This document shows, piece after piece, positions 1 to 8,019 of a stretch of DNA of 37,998 bases. Origin of the DNA: Saccharofermentans sp. (GTDB lineage Bacteria; Bacillota; Clostridia; Saccharofermentanales; Saccharofermentanaceae); contig JAILNR010000012.1 in assembly GCA_024691325.1 (NCBI GenBank), forward strand, positions 1 to 37,998, given 5' to 3'. Every line of letters begins with the position of its first letter. The stretch's first letter is position 1. A program made the position numbers and the translations under genes. Below the pieces are notes generated by a model. The model was given only the letters and a program-made list of their open reading frames with translations. It did no database searches and was not told the origin of the DNA.

Positions 1-291
1 ATCAGATATCCTGATAAGAATGACATAAATACAGTACGTCTGGGGTATGTAATCGTCGATGATCAAAGACGCGGTCAGGGACTCGGCAAAAAGATGATAA
101 AGATGGCTTTGGATTATGCCGTTACTTTTATGAAAGCTTCCAAAGTAACCATCGGCGTATTCGATAATAACCCTTCTGCCCTTTACTGTTATCTGAACGC
201 AGGATTCATAGATACAGGCGTAACTGAGATTTATTCGTGCATGGGTGAAGACTGGACATGCAAGGAACTAATCTATATTAAGGTGGATTGA
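1..291 (+). CDS. GNAT family N-acetyltransferase, C-terminal part (5' end outside window)
   Basis: The reading frame is open from base 1 to the TGA at 289-291, so this is the C-terminal part of a longer protein. It carries a clear GNAT motif A, RRGQGLGKKM (bases about 70-99), the acetyl-CoA pyrophosphate-binding loop and following helix. The later segment NNPSALYCYLNAGF (about 166-207) is the usual GNAT motif B, where an acetylated substrate side is packed. The first in-frame Met (base 94) lies inside the acetyl-CoA helix and cannot be the start. The next GNAT gene begins 3 bases after the stop, so the two are probably co-transcribed with argH. Substrate is unknown: GNAT sequence alone does not say whether it acts on a small molecule, a protein or an antibiotic. 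Confidence 0.85.
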   Translation: MRYPDKNDINTVRLGYVIVDDQRRGQGLGKKMIKMALDYAVTFMKASKVTIGVFDNNPSALYCYLNAGFIDTGVTEIYSCMGEDWTCKELIYIKVD

Positions 292-294
292 ATT

Positions 295-750
295 ATGATC
301 AACTACAGGTTAATGACCATTGAAGATTACGAGCAGTGCTATGATCTCTGGATTTTATGCGGTAACGGCCTTAACGACAAAGACGATTCGCGTGAAGGCA
401 TCGATAAATACCTGAAACGTAATCCCTCCACCTCATTCGTTGCAACTTGTGATGGATCGGTCGTAGGTGTTATATTATGTGGGCACGACGGCAGGCGCGG
501 TATTATCCAGCACGCATGTGTTTCCCCTGATTACAGGAGACAACATATCGGTGACACGCTTGTCGAACTTGCATTAGAAGCGCTTAAGAAAGAAGGTATC
601 AATAAGGTCCTTCTCGTGGCTTTCAAGAAGAATGAAGGCGGAAATGCATTCTGGGAAGCTCAGGGCTTTACTCTGCGTGAAGATCTGAACTACAGAAACA
701 AGGCGCTTGCAGAAATGGTCAGGATCGATCCCGACTATATCAAGGAGTAA
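295..750 (+). CDS. GNAT family N-acetyltransferase
   Basis: This is a complete 151-residue single-domain GNAT enzyme. The acetyl-CoA motif is VSPDYRRQHIGDTLVELAL (about residues 76-94), and FWEAQGF (about 119-125) is the typical motif B. The N-terminal DDSREGI...YLKRNP segment matches, from memory, a GNAT subfamily widespread in Clostridia. No membrane segment or signal peptide is seen. It starts 3 bases after the upstream GNAT stop and ends 4 bases before the argH ATG, so translation of all three is probably coupled. The argH ribosome site (AAGGAG, 742-747) lies in its last codons. The close link with argH raises the possibility of a role in arginine synthesis, such as N-acetylglutamate synthesis, but nothing in the sequence proves it. 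Confidence 0.88.
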   Translation: MINYRLMTIEDYEQCYDLWILCGNGLNDKDDSREGIDKYLKRNPSTSFVATCDGSVVGVILCGHDGRRGIIQHACVSPDYRRQHIGDTLVELALEALKKEGINKVLLVAFKKNEGGNAFWEAQGFTLREDLNYRNKALAEMVRIDPDYIKE

Positions 751-754
751 TAAA

Positions 755-2122
755 ATGGCAAAGAAAATGTGGGCAGGACGCTTCGAGAAAGCAACCGACA
801 AGACTGTAAACGACTACAACTCTTCCCTTCCCTTTGATTCGAGAATGTATGCACAGGACATTGAAGGCTCGGTAGCCCATTCTGCGATGCTCGCGCGTCA
901 GGGAATCATCTCACAGGAAGATGCAGATGCAATCCGCGAGGGACTTCTGTCCATCAAAGCTGATATCGAATCCGGAAAGCTTACATTTGATTCAGATGCC
1001 GAAGATATTCATATGTTTATCGAGGAAGAGCTAACCAACCGTATAGGAGATGCCGGCAAGCGCCTGCATACGGGCCGCTCCAGAAACGACCAGGTAGCTC
1101 TCGACCAGAGACTTTATCTTGTCGATGAGGCTTTGGATGTAATTGAGCTTCTTGATGAGCTCATCGAGACAATTACAGACATGGCTAAGGAGCATCTAAC
1201 AACCTATATGCCGGGCTACACTCACCTTCAGCGTGCCCAGCCTATCACTTATGCTCATTACCTCACAGCATATATCGAGATGTTTAAGCGTGACCGTGAC
1301 AGGATCGAAGCTGCCGCATCCCGTGCCAATATCTCACCTTTAGGTTCAGGCGCACTTGCAGGAACCACATACCCGCTCGACCGCGAGTCGGTTGCTAAAG
1401 AGCTTGGTATGTCAGGTGTAACGCAGTGTTCTCTGGATGGTGTCGCCGACCGTGATTTTGCTATCGAGTTTTCTTCTGCTGTATCTATACTCATGATGCA
1501 CCTTTCGAGGATGTCCGAGGAAGTCATCCTGTATGCTTCGCAGGAGTTTAAGTTCTACGAGCTAGATGATGCTTATTCAACAGGCTCATCAATGATGCCC
1601 CAGAAGAAGAACCCTGATGTAGCCGAACTTACCAGAGGCAAGACAGGACGCGTCTACGGAGACCTCATCTCCCTGCTCGTTATCATGAAGGGCCTTCCCC
1701 TTACTTATAACAAGGACATGCAGGAAGTGCAGGAGTCTCTTTTCGACGTAATAGATACTATCAAGGGCGTGCTCCCTCCTTTCACGGGCATGATGAAGAC
1801 CATGACCATCCGCAAGGACAACATGGAAGCTGCGGCTCTCGGCGGCTTTACTAATGCAACTGACCTTGCAGACTACCTCGTGCGTAAGGGCATCCCCTTC
1901 CGTGAGACACATGCGATCTCAGGCAAGCTCGTGCACTACTGCATCGAGAACAACACAACGCTCGAAAAGCTTACGCTCGAACAGTTCAAGCAGTTCTCCG
2001 ACCTTATCGATCAAGATGTATATGATGCAATATCACTTGAAACATGCGTAAATAAGCGTACGCTCACAGGAGGCCCCGCTCCGAAGACTGTTGAGGATTA
2101 TCTTAACAACAATCAATTATAA
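755..2122 (+). CDS. argH: argininosuccinate lyase
   Basis: ArgH splits argininosuccinate into arginine and fumarate, the last step of arginine biosynthesis, in the cytoplasm as a homotetramer. The 455-residue protein has the normal family length. It shows HTGRSRND (about residues 105-112), the TxHLQRAQP segment (about 156-163), and the fumarase/aspartase superfamily signature GSSMMPQKKN (277-286), whose flexible loop holds the catalytic Ser. I chose ATG 755 because AAGGAG lies 7 bases upstream and MAKKMWAGRF is the usual ArgH N terminus; the open frame extends back to 707 but only inside the GNAT gene. The usual partner argG is not in the window. No ARG box was evident upstream, although argR lies about 30 kb away at 31481-31960. 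Confidence 0.97.
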   Translation: MAKKMWAGRFEKATDKTVNDYNSSLPFDSRMYAQDIEGSVAHSAMLARQGIISQEDADAIREGLLSIKADIESGKLTFDSDAEDIHMFIEEELTNRIGDAGKRLHTGRSRNDQVALDQRLYLVDEALDVIELLDELIETITDMAKEHLTTYMPGYTHLQRAQPITYAHYLTAYIEMFKRDRDRIEAAASRANISPLGSGALAGTTYPLDRESVAKELGMSGVTQCSLDGVADRDFAIEFSSAVSILMMHLSRMSEEVILYASQEFKFYELDDAYSTGSSMMPQKKNPDVAELTRGKTGRVYGDLISLLVIMKGLPLTYNKDMQEVQESLFDVIDTIKGVLPPFTGMMKTMTIRKDNMEAAALGGFTNATDLADYLVRKGIPFRETHAISGKLVHYCIENNTTLEKLTLEQFKQFSDLIDQDVYDAISLETCVNKRTLTGGPAPKTVEDYLNNNQL

Positions 2123-2129
2123 TTAACCT

Positions 2130-2996
2130 ATGAACAACAGAATTGCTTCCAATGACATCGAATTTATAAAATGCGAGATCAAGGCGAGATTGCAGAAAAG
2201 AAGAATCATTAATAAGTATAAGGATTCTTCTGATGAAGAATTGAAGGAAATCTCGACATATCTTAGTAAGAATGCCATCACGGTGTTCCCATATGAATTT
2301 ACTAAGAAATATAAGATCTCTGATTTTCATGTGGAACTTGATAAGTCTAATGGTCTGTTTTTCTATGTAAAGGACGGATTTAAGATTTATCTTAGAAGGG
2401 GTTATAAATCAGGTTTCAGAGCATCCAAATATATGAGGGATGTCAATATGGAGCAAGATCCTATGTCTCCCCACTGTTATACAAATGAAGATTTTCTGCC
2501 TTCAGAAGATTCTATTCTGTTTGATATCGGAGGAGCAGAAGGTATTTTTACTGTTAAGTATCTTGAAAGAGTAAAACATGCTTACATATTTGAATGTGAT
2601 CCCAGATGGATCGAAGCTTTAACGTACACTTTCAAGGATTACAAGGATAAGGTTACCGTTGTTCCCAAATACGTTACTAACTATTGTGATGATGAACATA
2701 TAACAATAGACAAATTCATCGAAGACAACAATCTGACTGCTGAAAAGATCTTCATTAAAGCTGATGTCGAAGGTGATGAGTGCAATATAGTAAACGGAGC
2801 GTCGAAGATCCTTGAGCGTAGGAAAGATATCAAGATTGCTCTTTGCACCTACCACATTCAAGATCACGAAGCACTATTAACCGGGAGGTTTAAAGACTGG
2901 AAAGTATCCACTACCAAAGGCTATATGCTTTATTATTATGACTTTGATTTTAATGATCCTTATGTTCGAAGAGGAGTCATCCGGATAGAGTCTTAA
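2130..2996 (+). CDS. FkbM family SAM-dependent methyltransferase
   Basis: The 288-residue protein has a Rossmann methyltransferase core of the FkbM type (Methyltransf_21). The SAM-binding motif I reads LFDIGGAEGIFT (about residues 129-140), followed by the acidic loop AYIFECDPRW (about 149-158). Motif IKADVEGDE (about 208-216) is the FkbM hallmark, seen as xKxDvEGxE in family members. The roughly 125 residues before the core match nothing I recognise. FkbM enzymes methylate hydroxyl groups of secondary metabolites or surface sugars. The neighbouring acyltransferase-3 genes favour a polysaccharide or glycolipid substrate here, which is inference. The gene follows argH by only 7 bases but has no convincing ribosome site, and it is visibly more A+T-rich than argH, so it may be a later insertion. 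Confidence 0.85.
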   Translation: MNNRIASNDIEFIKCEIKARLQKRRIINKYKDSSDEELKEISTYLSKNAITVFPYEFTKKYKISDFHVELDKSNGLFFYVKDGFKIYLRRGYKSGFRASKYMRDVNMEQDPMSPHCYTNEDFLPSEDSILFDIGGAEGIFTVKYLERVKHAYIFECDPRWIEALTYTFKDYKDKVTVVPKYVTNYCDDEHITIDKFIEDNNLTAEKIFIKADVEGDECNIVNGASKILERRKDIKIALCTYHIQDHEALLTGRFKDWKVSTTKGYMLYYYDFDFNDPYVRRGVIRIES

Positions 2997-2998
2997 TC

Positions 2999-4057
2999 CT
3001 ATTCAACCTTATATTTTGTTTTTTCGATCAAGGGCCTGAGTTTATTAAACACAGGCTCTGTTATTAATGAGTACAAAAAGTGGAAAACCGTGCAGATCAA
3101 GTATATTGAAAATACTGTCAGCACTACATGGACCAGAGAAATCAACGGCGTTGCCGTTGCATATTGGGGAATATTATACAGAGGGAAGAAATAAATATGA
3201 GTGCAATATACAGTAAAGGTTGAAGCTGACAGAAAGTTAATGATCTTCGAGGAACCAAGATCGATACACATAAAGAAGCAAAACAGCATTGTAGCCTGAG
3301 CTACTATTACCGGTGTGGAATAAGCAATCGCGATAGATGTAAATTGATTCACAAAATCAACGATTATACTGAGGATTATATAACCCAACAGATATCTGCT
3401 CTTAGGAACCGAAGTAACGCGGTCCTTGCAGGCTCTTAACACACCGCCAATGGTGTACATCATAACAAAGTTCACTATGGTAAAACCTGCCTGCGAACCA
3501 TAATATCCGATATTACTGAAATAATTGAAATTATCATCGGTAATGAAATTAGTTAAATCTATAGCCGTAGGTTGTATTGAAAACAGTACAACAAGAAGGA
3601 TCACCAAAACAGTCATACTCTTGCGGTTAATGTTATTAACGATAACATTTATAAATGGTGAAATAAGATACAAAGATATATAAATACCGATAAACCAATA
3701 TAGCGTTGAAACAGAATACAGATATGCCAATAAAGACAGATAATACTTACCGGAAGCTACCAGATATGCGTAATTAACTATAGTTATAAAGAACACTTCA
3801 AATAGAAGCTTTACAGGCTTAAACAGTGATCTTGTATTACTGTTAACAAGGAAATATCCCGAGATGAGTATAAACACATTAACAGCACATATTGAGAAAG
3901 CCTGGAACAGATCAAGGATGATCAGATTGATACTGCCGTATATGGTGTAATTGTATGCAGCACCATAAGTAGGATCGTTATAGTGCAGGAACAATACTCC
4001 GATAATCGAAAGTATTCGTAAAAGTTCCATATTGCTCTGTCTATTATTATTTGACAT
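2999..4057 (-). CDS. acyltransferase family 3 integral membrane protein
   Basis: This 352-residue protein is almost entirely hydrophobic, with about ten membrane helices. The N-terminal RQSNMELLRILSIIGVLFLHYN is the acyltransferase-3 start, with the conserved Arg and the His of helix 1. Family members (OafA, OatA, WecH types) move acetyl or other acyl groups across the membrane onto O-antigen, peptidoglycan or other surface glycans. The start ATG at 4055-4057 is preceded by AAGGAT. It is the last gene of the long minus-strand run and its stop is 2 bases from the convergent FkbM stop, with no obvious terminator between. A tandem paralogue with an internal deletion lies immediately upstream (4091-4576). 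Base composition is A+T-rich relative to the amylase and argH. The actual acceptor glycan cannot be deduced. Confidence 0.88.
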   Translation of the reverse strand: MSNNNRQSNMELLRILSIIGVLFLHYNDPTYGAAYNYTIYGSINLIILDLFQAFSICAVNVFILISGYFLVNSNTRSLFKPVKLLFEVFFITIVNYAYLVASGKYYLSLLAYLYSVSTLYWFIGIYISLYLISPFINVIVNNINRKSMTVLVILLVVLFSIQPTAIDLTNFITDDNFNYFSNIGYYGSQAGFTIVNFVMMYTIGGVLRACKDRVTSVPKSRYLLGYIILSIIVDFVNQFTSIAIAYSTPVIVAQATMLFCFFMCIDLGSSKIINFLSASTFTVYCTHIYFFPLYNIPQYATATPLISLVHVVLTVFSIYLICTVFHFLYSLITEPVFNKLRPLIEKTKYKVE

Positions 4058-4090
4058 AGAAATCCTTAACCTAATTAATCAATTAATCGA

Positions 4091-4576
4091 CTACTCTATT
4101 ATATACTTTGTTTTATCAAATAACGGCTTGATTCTATTAAATACAGGGTTTGTCATTACAGTAAACAACATATGTATCACCATGCATATCAAGTAAATCG
4201 CCAAAACAGTAAGCAACACATGCACCAGACACATCAAGGGGGCTGCATTTGCATACTTAGTTAAAACCAGATATACGTAATTCACCACAGATATAAAAAA
4301 TACTTCAAACAACAGTTTTACAGGCTTAAACAATGACCTCGAATTATTCTTAACAAGAAAAAACACTGAGATCAATATGAATACATTTACTGCACATATG
4401 GAGAAAGACTCGAACAGATCGAGAATAATCAGATTTATACTACCATTAGATAAATAATCAAAGGTAGAACCATATGCCGGATTGTTATTGTAATGAAGGA
4501 ACAATACTCCAAGAATTGAGAGCATTCTTAAAAGTTCCATATTACTCTGTCTTTTTGACTGGTTTATAGCGGGCAC
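4091..4576 (-). pseudogene. internally deleted acyltransferase-3 paralogue
   Basis: The 161-residue open frame is a tandem copy of the downstream 352-residue acyltransferase with its middle removed. Residues 1-104 match paralogue residues 1-100 (shared RQSNMELLR, SINLIILDLF, SLFKPVKLLFEVFF). Residues 107-161 match the paralogue's last 54 (ATPLISLVHV versus AAPLMCLVHV, PVFN, KTKY). About 195 residues, roughly six helices, are missing, and the junction lies near base 4264. The deletion kept the frame, so a short membrane protein could still be made. The start is GTG (4574-4576), placed directly after the amylase TAA and preceded by GGAGAG about 5 bases away. Loss of the core helices makes acyl transfer unlikely, so I call it a decayed gene; a small regulatory or dimerising membrane protein is the alternative. 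Confidence 0.8.
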
Positions 4577-5887
4577 TTATCTCTCCATTAACCAGATTTG
4601 TGAAGACTTCGGAGGCAATGTAGATCCACCGCCAAAATCATGAACAGTGCCTGAGATCAATTCCTGAGCCTGTCCGCAGCCTGCATCAAAATGTGCAGTA
4701 AAAGGCGCACTATCCATATTAATAGCAACAAGCACGCGCTGATCACCGCAATTACGCTCGAAGATACACTGCTTATTTGTAAGAACAATGGACTTCATGC
4801 CGCCGTAGTTCAGCGCCTTGGTTGAAGTCTTTGCCTTCGCAAGTTTTGAGATATGATCTGAAAGCTCATTCCATTCAGGCTTATCAAAGCAAGCACGTAA
4901 AGCGGGATCCCCTTCTTCCTTGCGTGCCTTTGCTCCCCACTCTGAACCATAGTAAACACAAGGGATTCCGGGCATACCGAACACCATTGTATATACTAAC
5001 GGCAAAAGTTCCGGATCATTAATGATCGAAGCAATACGTGTTACGTCGTGGTTGTCGGCAAAAGATAAAAGATGAGAGCCTCTGGCAACAGTCCAATCTT
5101 CAGGACCGAACAGTCTTAACAAAGAATGGATGATCTCGAACATATTGCCTGAATTGAATGCTGAATGAATACCCTTATAACACTGATAGTTTGTAAGAGA
5201 ATGCAGATGCATATCATTTAACATGCGGCCATATTCTCCATGCAAAACTTCACCCAGCAGAAAGAATTCATCCTTCTTTGAATCAGTAAATTCACGAAGT
5301 CTTCTTAAGAACTCGTGATCAAGGCAATATGCTACATCCAAACGAAGACCATCGATATCAAAGAAATCAATCCAATAATTAACTTTATCAAGTATGTGAT
5401 CAACAACAGCCGGATTACGAAGATTAAGTTTTACAAGGTCGAAGTTGCCTTCCCAGCCTTCATACCAGAAGCCGTCATTATAGTTTGAGTTACCGTCAAA
5501 AGACAGATGGAACCAGTCCTTATAAGGAGAATCCCATTTCTTTTCCTGAACATCCTTAAATGCCCAGAAACCGCGTCCCACATGATTAAAAACACCATCC
5601 AAAACGACTTTGATGCCTTCCTTATGAAGAGCATCAACAACCTTCTTAAAGTCGTCATTAGTTCCAAGACGCGTATCGATAAGACCATAATCACGTGTAT
5701 TGTAACCGTGAGTATCTGATTCAAAAACAGGAGAGAAATAGATAGCATTACAGCCTAACTTCTTGATATGAGGGATCCAGTCGATTACTTTAAGTATTCT
5801 CGACTGAGCAATACCGTCATTCTCGAACGGAGCTCCACAAAAGCCTAACGGATAAATCTGATAAAAAACTGATTCTTCAAACCACAT
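4577..5887 (-). CDS. alpha-amylase family (GH13) glycosyl hydrolase
   Basis: The 436-residue enzyme shows all four GH13 regions in one (beta/alpha)8 barrel. Region I is DGVFNH (97-102). Region II is DGLRLDV, with nucleophile Asp184. Region III is LLGEVL, with acid/base Glu213. Region IV is FADNHD (276-281), with Asp281. It has no signal peptide, no membrane segment and no N-terminal CBM34 or CBM48 domain, so it should act inside the cell on maltodextrin or glycogen-derived oligosaccharides. The exact specificity (alpha-amylase, maltogenic or cyclodextrin-degrading) is not readable by eye. Its ATG follows the PPK2 stop codon with no gap, and its own stop abuts the next GTG. This suggests translational coupling with a polyphosphate kinase, two storage-polymer enzymes on one message. 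Confidence 0.92.
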   Translation of the reverse strand: MWFEESVFYQIYPLGFCGAPFENDGIAQSRILKVIDWIPHIKKLGCNAIYFSPVFESDTHGYNTRDYGLIDTRLGTNDDFKKVVDALHKEGIKVVLDGVFNHVGRGFWAFKDVQEKKWDSPYKDWFHLSFDGNSNYNDGFWYEGWEGNFDLVKLNLRNPAVVDHILDKVNYWIDFFDIDGLRLDVAYCLDHEFLRRLREFTDSKKDEFFLLGEVLHGEYGRMLNDMHLHSLTNYQCYKGIHSAFNSGNMFEIIHSLLRLFGPEDWTVARGSHLLSFADNHDVTRIASIINDPELLPLVYTMVFGMPGIPCVYYGSEWGAKARKEEGDPALRACFDKPEWNELSDHISKLAKAKTSTKALNYGGMKSIVLTNKQCIFERNCGDQRVLVAINMDSAPFTAHFDAGCGQAQELISGTVHDFGGGSTLPPKSSQIWLMER

Positions 5888-7360
5888 TTATTTAAGTTTC
5901 CTTTCTATACTGTCTATAACTATCTCAAGAGCTTTAACTCTTGCATATTTCTTATCTACAGACTCGAGAACATGCCACGGGGCATACTCAGTAGAAGTCT
6001 TCTTTATCATCTCATCAATCGCGGTCTCATACTGATCCCACTTCTCACGGTTTCTCCAATCCTCATCCGTAATCTTCCATTGTTTCTCGGGAGTATTCTG
6101 CCTGTCAGTGAATCTTGTAAGCTGAGTTTCCTTATCAATCTGAACCCAGAACTTGATTACAACGGCACCCCAGTCAACAAGTTCCTTCTCGAACTCATTT
6201 ATCTCGTTATATGCGCGCTTCCAGTCATTCTCAGAACAGAAGCCCTCTATCCTCTCCACCATTACGCGCCCATACCACGTCCTGTCGAAAATGGCAATGT
6301 GGCCGTCCTTAGGAAGTCTGGTCCAGAAACGCCACAGGAAGTGTCTTGCCTTTTCGTGCGGCTCAGGACTTGCTATCGGGTGAACTTCATACCCTCGGGG
6401 ATCAAGTGCAGCCGTTATTCGCTTTATATTTCCGCCCTTACCTGCTGCATCCCAGCCTTCGTAAGCTATTACCACAGGAATCTTCTTGCGGTAGAGCTCG
6501 TAATGAAGCTCACTTAATCTTTCCTGCAGCATATCAAGCTTCTTATCGTAGTCTTTCTCGCTGATAGTTTTGTTATAAAGCTCTATATCAGACAGTTTTT
6601 GCATCTTTGCAAGAGGGAAAGAATTCTGAAGCACCGGGAAATTAATATTTGAATTTGTAAATGCGGTATCAAGAGCCTCACTTATTACATCCAAAGCCTG
6701 AAGCTGTGCCCAGTTCTCTGAAGAACCGTCTATTACATACCATGGTGCATAAGCAGCATCAGTCTCATCGATAAAAGACTTAAAAGCATCAAGATGATCA
6801 TCATAATGCTTATTCTGCTCGATATCGTGCTTGCTTATCCTCCACTTAGTATTCTTGTCATCAAGTAATTCATCGATTCTCTTCTTCTGATCCTTCTTAG
6901 AGATGTGGATAAACAGTTTAATAAGAAGATATCCGTCTTCAACCAGCTGCCGTTCAAAGATCTTGATACTCTTAACATAGCGCTCGTATTCACTTGCATG
7001 TATATCGTCATTGAGCTTCATTCTCGTAAGCTCGCTCATCCAACCTCCATCAAGAAGGCTTATCTTTCCCTGTTCAGGAATCAGATCAAAGTATTTCTTG
7101 AGGAACGGATACCTCTTCTGTTCTTCTGTCCTGGCCTCGATATTACAAACTTTAAAGAATCGGGGGTCGATATCTTTAATGATATTGGAGATCAACGTAC
7201 CCTTTCCGGATGTTCCCCATCCTTCTACGACTATAAGAACAGGAAGTTTCTTCTCCTTGATGGTCATCTGCTTTGCAAATATCTCATCTCTTCTTACGCG
7301 AAGTCTCTCTTTGATCTCATCCTTTTGTGGCTTCACGGGCAATTCAAACGCTTTAGACAT
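5888..7360 (-). CDS. two-domain polyphosphate kinase 2 (polyphosphate:AMP phosphotransferase type)
   Basis: The 490-residue protein consists of two PPK2 domains in tandem. Domain 1 has Walker A GWGTSGKGT (47-55) but LLDGGWMSE (about 102-110) where the lid and Walker B motif should be. Domain 2 has GWDAAGKGG (302-310) and an intact DRTWYGR (359-365). In characterised two-domain PPK2 proteins the C-terminal domain is the active one, and the enzyme uses polyphosphate to phosphorylate AMP to ADP; the same division is likely here. The protein is cytoplasmic. It begins one base after the stop of the upstream membrane protein and runs directly into the amylase gene. A CYTH-domain protein, another phosphate-polymer fold, is encoded further upstream in the same run. 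No PPK1 or exopolyphosphatase is in the window. Confidence 0.93.
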   Translation of the reverse strand: MSKAFELPVKPQKDEIKERLRVRRDEIFAKQMTIKEKKLPVLIVVEGWGTSGKGTLISNIIKDIDPRFFKVCNIEARTEEQKRYPFLKKYFDLIPEQGKISLLDGGWMSELTRMKLNDDIHASEYERYVKSIKIFERQLVEDGYLLIKLFIHISKKDQKKRIDELLDDKNTKWRISKHDIEQNKHYDDHLDAFKSFIDETDAAYAPWYVIDGSSENWAQLQALDVISEALDTAFTNSNINFPVLQNSFPLAKMQKLSDIELYNKTISEKDYDKKLDMLQERLSELHYELYRKKIPVVIAYEGWDAAGKGGNIKRITAALDPRGYEVHPIASPEPHEKARHFLWRFWTRLPKDGHIAIFDRTWYGRVMVERIEGFCSENDWKRAYNEINEFEKELVDWGAVVIKFWVQIDKETQLTRFTDRQNTPEKQWKITDEDWRNREKWDQYETAIDEMIKKTSTEYAPWHVLESVDKKYARVKALEIVIDSIERKLK

Positions 7361-7361
7361 A

Positions 7362-8018
7362 TCAAGACCTCGCTTTCCTGGTGGACCAAAATCCTCCTAT
7401 ACTTAATACTAGTATAATTAAAAAAGCACCAAAACCTGAGGCAGAATTGAAATTTCTTGTAAAATCTGAGTAAGGATTTCCAAAACGCGACAATAAAGCT
7501 CTTTGCAGTATCAGAAGCGACACGAGTGCCTTAACCGCGTTTATTTTCCTTAAAGCCACCGTTGTATAAGAATTCGACTTACGTGCCTTGAACATATTGA
7601 TCACAGCAAGAATTACTCTGATAAACACATATAAAGCCGTAACATAGATGGTAAATCCCGGATAATCCTTGTGTATATCATGGATGTGGAAGAAAACCAC
7701 AGAGATTCCAAACAGGAAATCAAATACCAGAAGTTTAAAGCAGAATGATCTGTAGTTCTTAACAGATGAGTACTTTTTTAAAACCAGGGACATACCGGCC
7801 CTGCTGATTACAGACATCCTCATTAAAACCATAATGAGATAAAAAGCCGTCATCATACCGAGCCAAAGCGAACGGCTCCATACGGCAGCAATACCGGTCA
7901 GAACAGCATATATAAGGCTTAATACAGTTGAGGGAATCGAGAAAGCAAGAGTTCTTCCGTTGTAATCATCTTTAAAGAACTTAGCGATTCTCTTAATTTG
8001 TGCAAGGAATGACTCCAT
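7362..8018 (-). CDS. unrecognised multi-pass membrane protein
   Basis: I do not recognise this 218-residue protein. It has about six hydrophobic segments, roughly at residues 27-50, 53-72, 92-112, 122-140, 162-178 and 192-210, separated by short basic loops (KKYSSVKNYR, KARKSNSY, RKAR at the end). There is no signal peptide and no catalytic motif that I can name. It starts one base before the stop of the PFL/DUF711 gene upstream and ends one base before the PPK2 start, so it is surely part of the same transcript. Position next to PPK2 could hint at a transport or membrane partner role, but that is speculation. The frame is consistent with its neighbours and shows no sign of decay. Confidence 0.75.
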   Translation of the reverse strand: MESFLAQIKRIAKFFKDDYNGRTLAFSIPSTVLSLIYAVLTGIAAVWSRSLWLGMMTAFYLIMVLMRMSVISRAGMSLVLKKYSSVKNYRSFCFKLLVFDFLFGISVVFFHIHDIHKDYPGFTIYVTALYVFIRVILAVINMFKARKSNSYTTVALRKINAVKALVSLLILQRALLSRFGNPYSDFTRNFNSASGFGAFLIILVLSIGGFWSTRKARS

Positions 8019-8019
8019 A

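Noticed and set aside
707..754. Upstream extension of argH
   Set aside because: The extra 16 codons lie in the GNAT gene, and AAGGAG plus the family N terminus support ATG 755.
2997..3060. Possible shared terminator between the FkbM and acyltransferase genes
   Set aside because: No stem with a T-run could be found; the stretch is simply A+T-rich coding sequence.
5972..6517. 181-codon open frame on the plus strand
   Set aside because: It lies wholly inside the PPK2 gene on the other strand, has no protein-family motif and no ribosome site; it is a shadow frame.
6905..7417. 170-codon open frame on the plus strand
   Set aside because: It is antisense to the PPK2 N-terminal domain and has no recognisable protein pattern.
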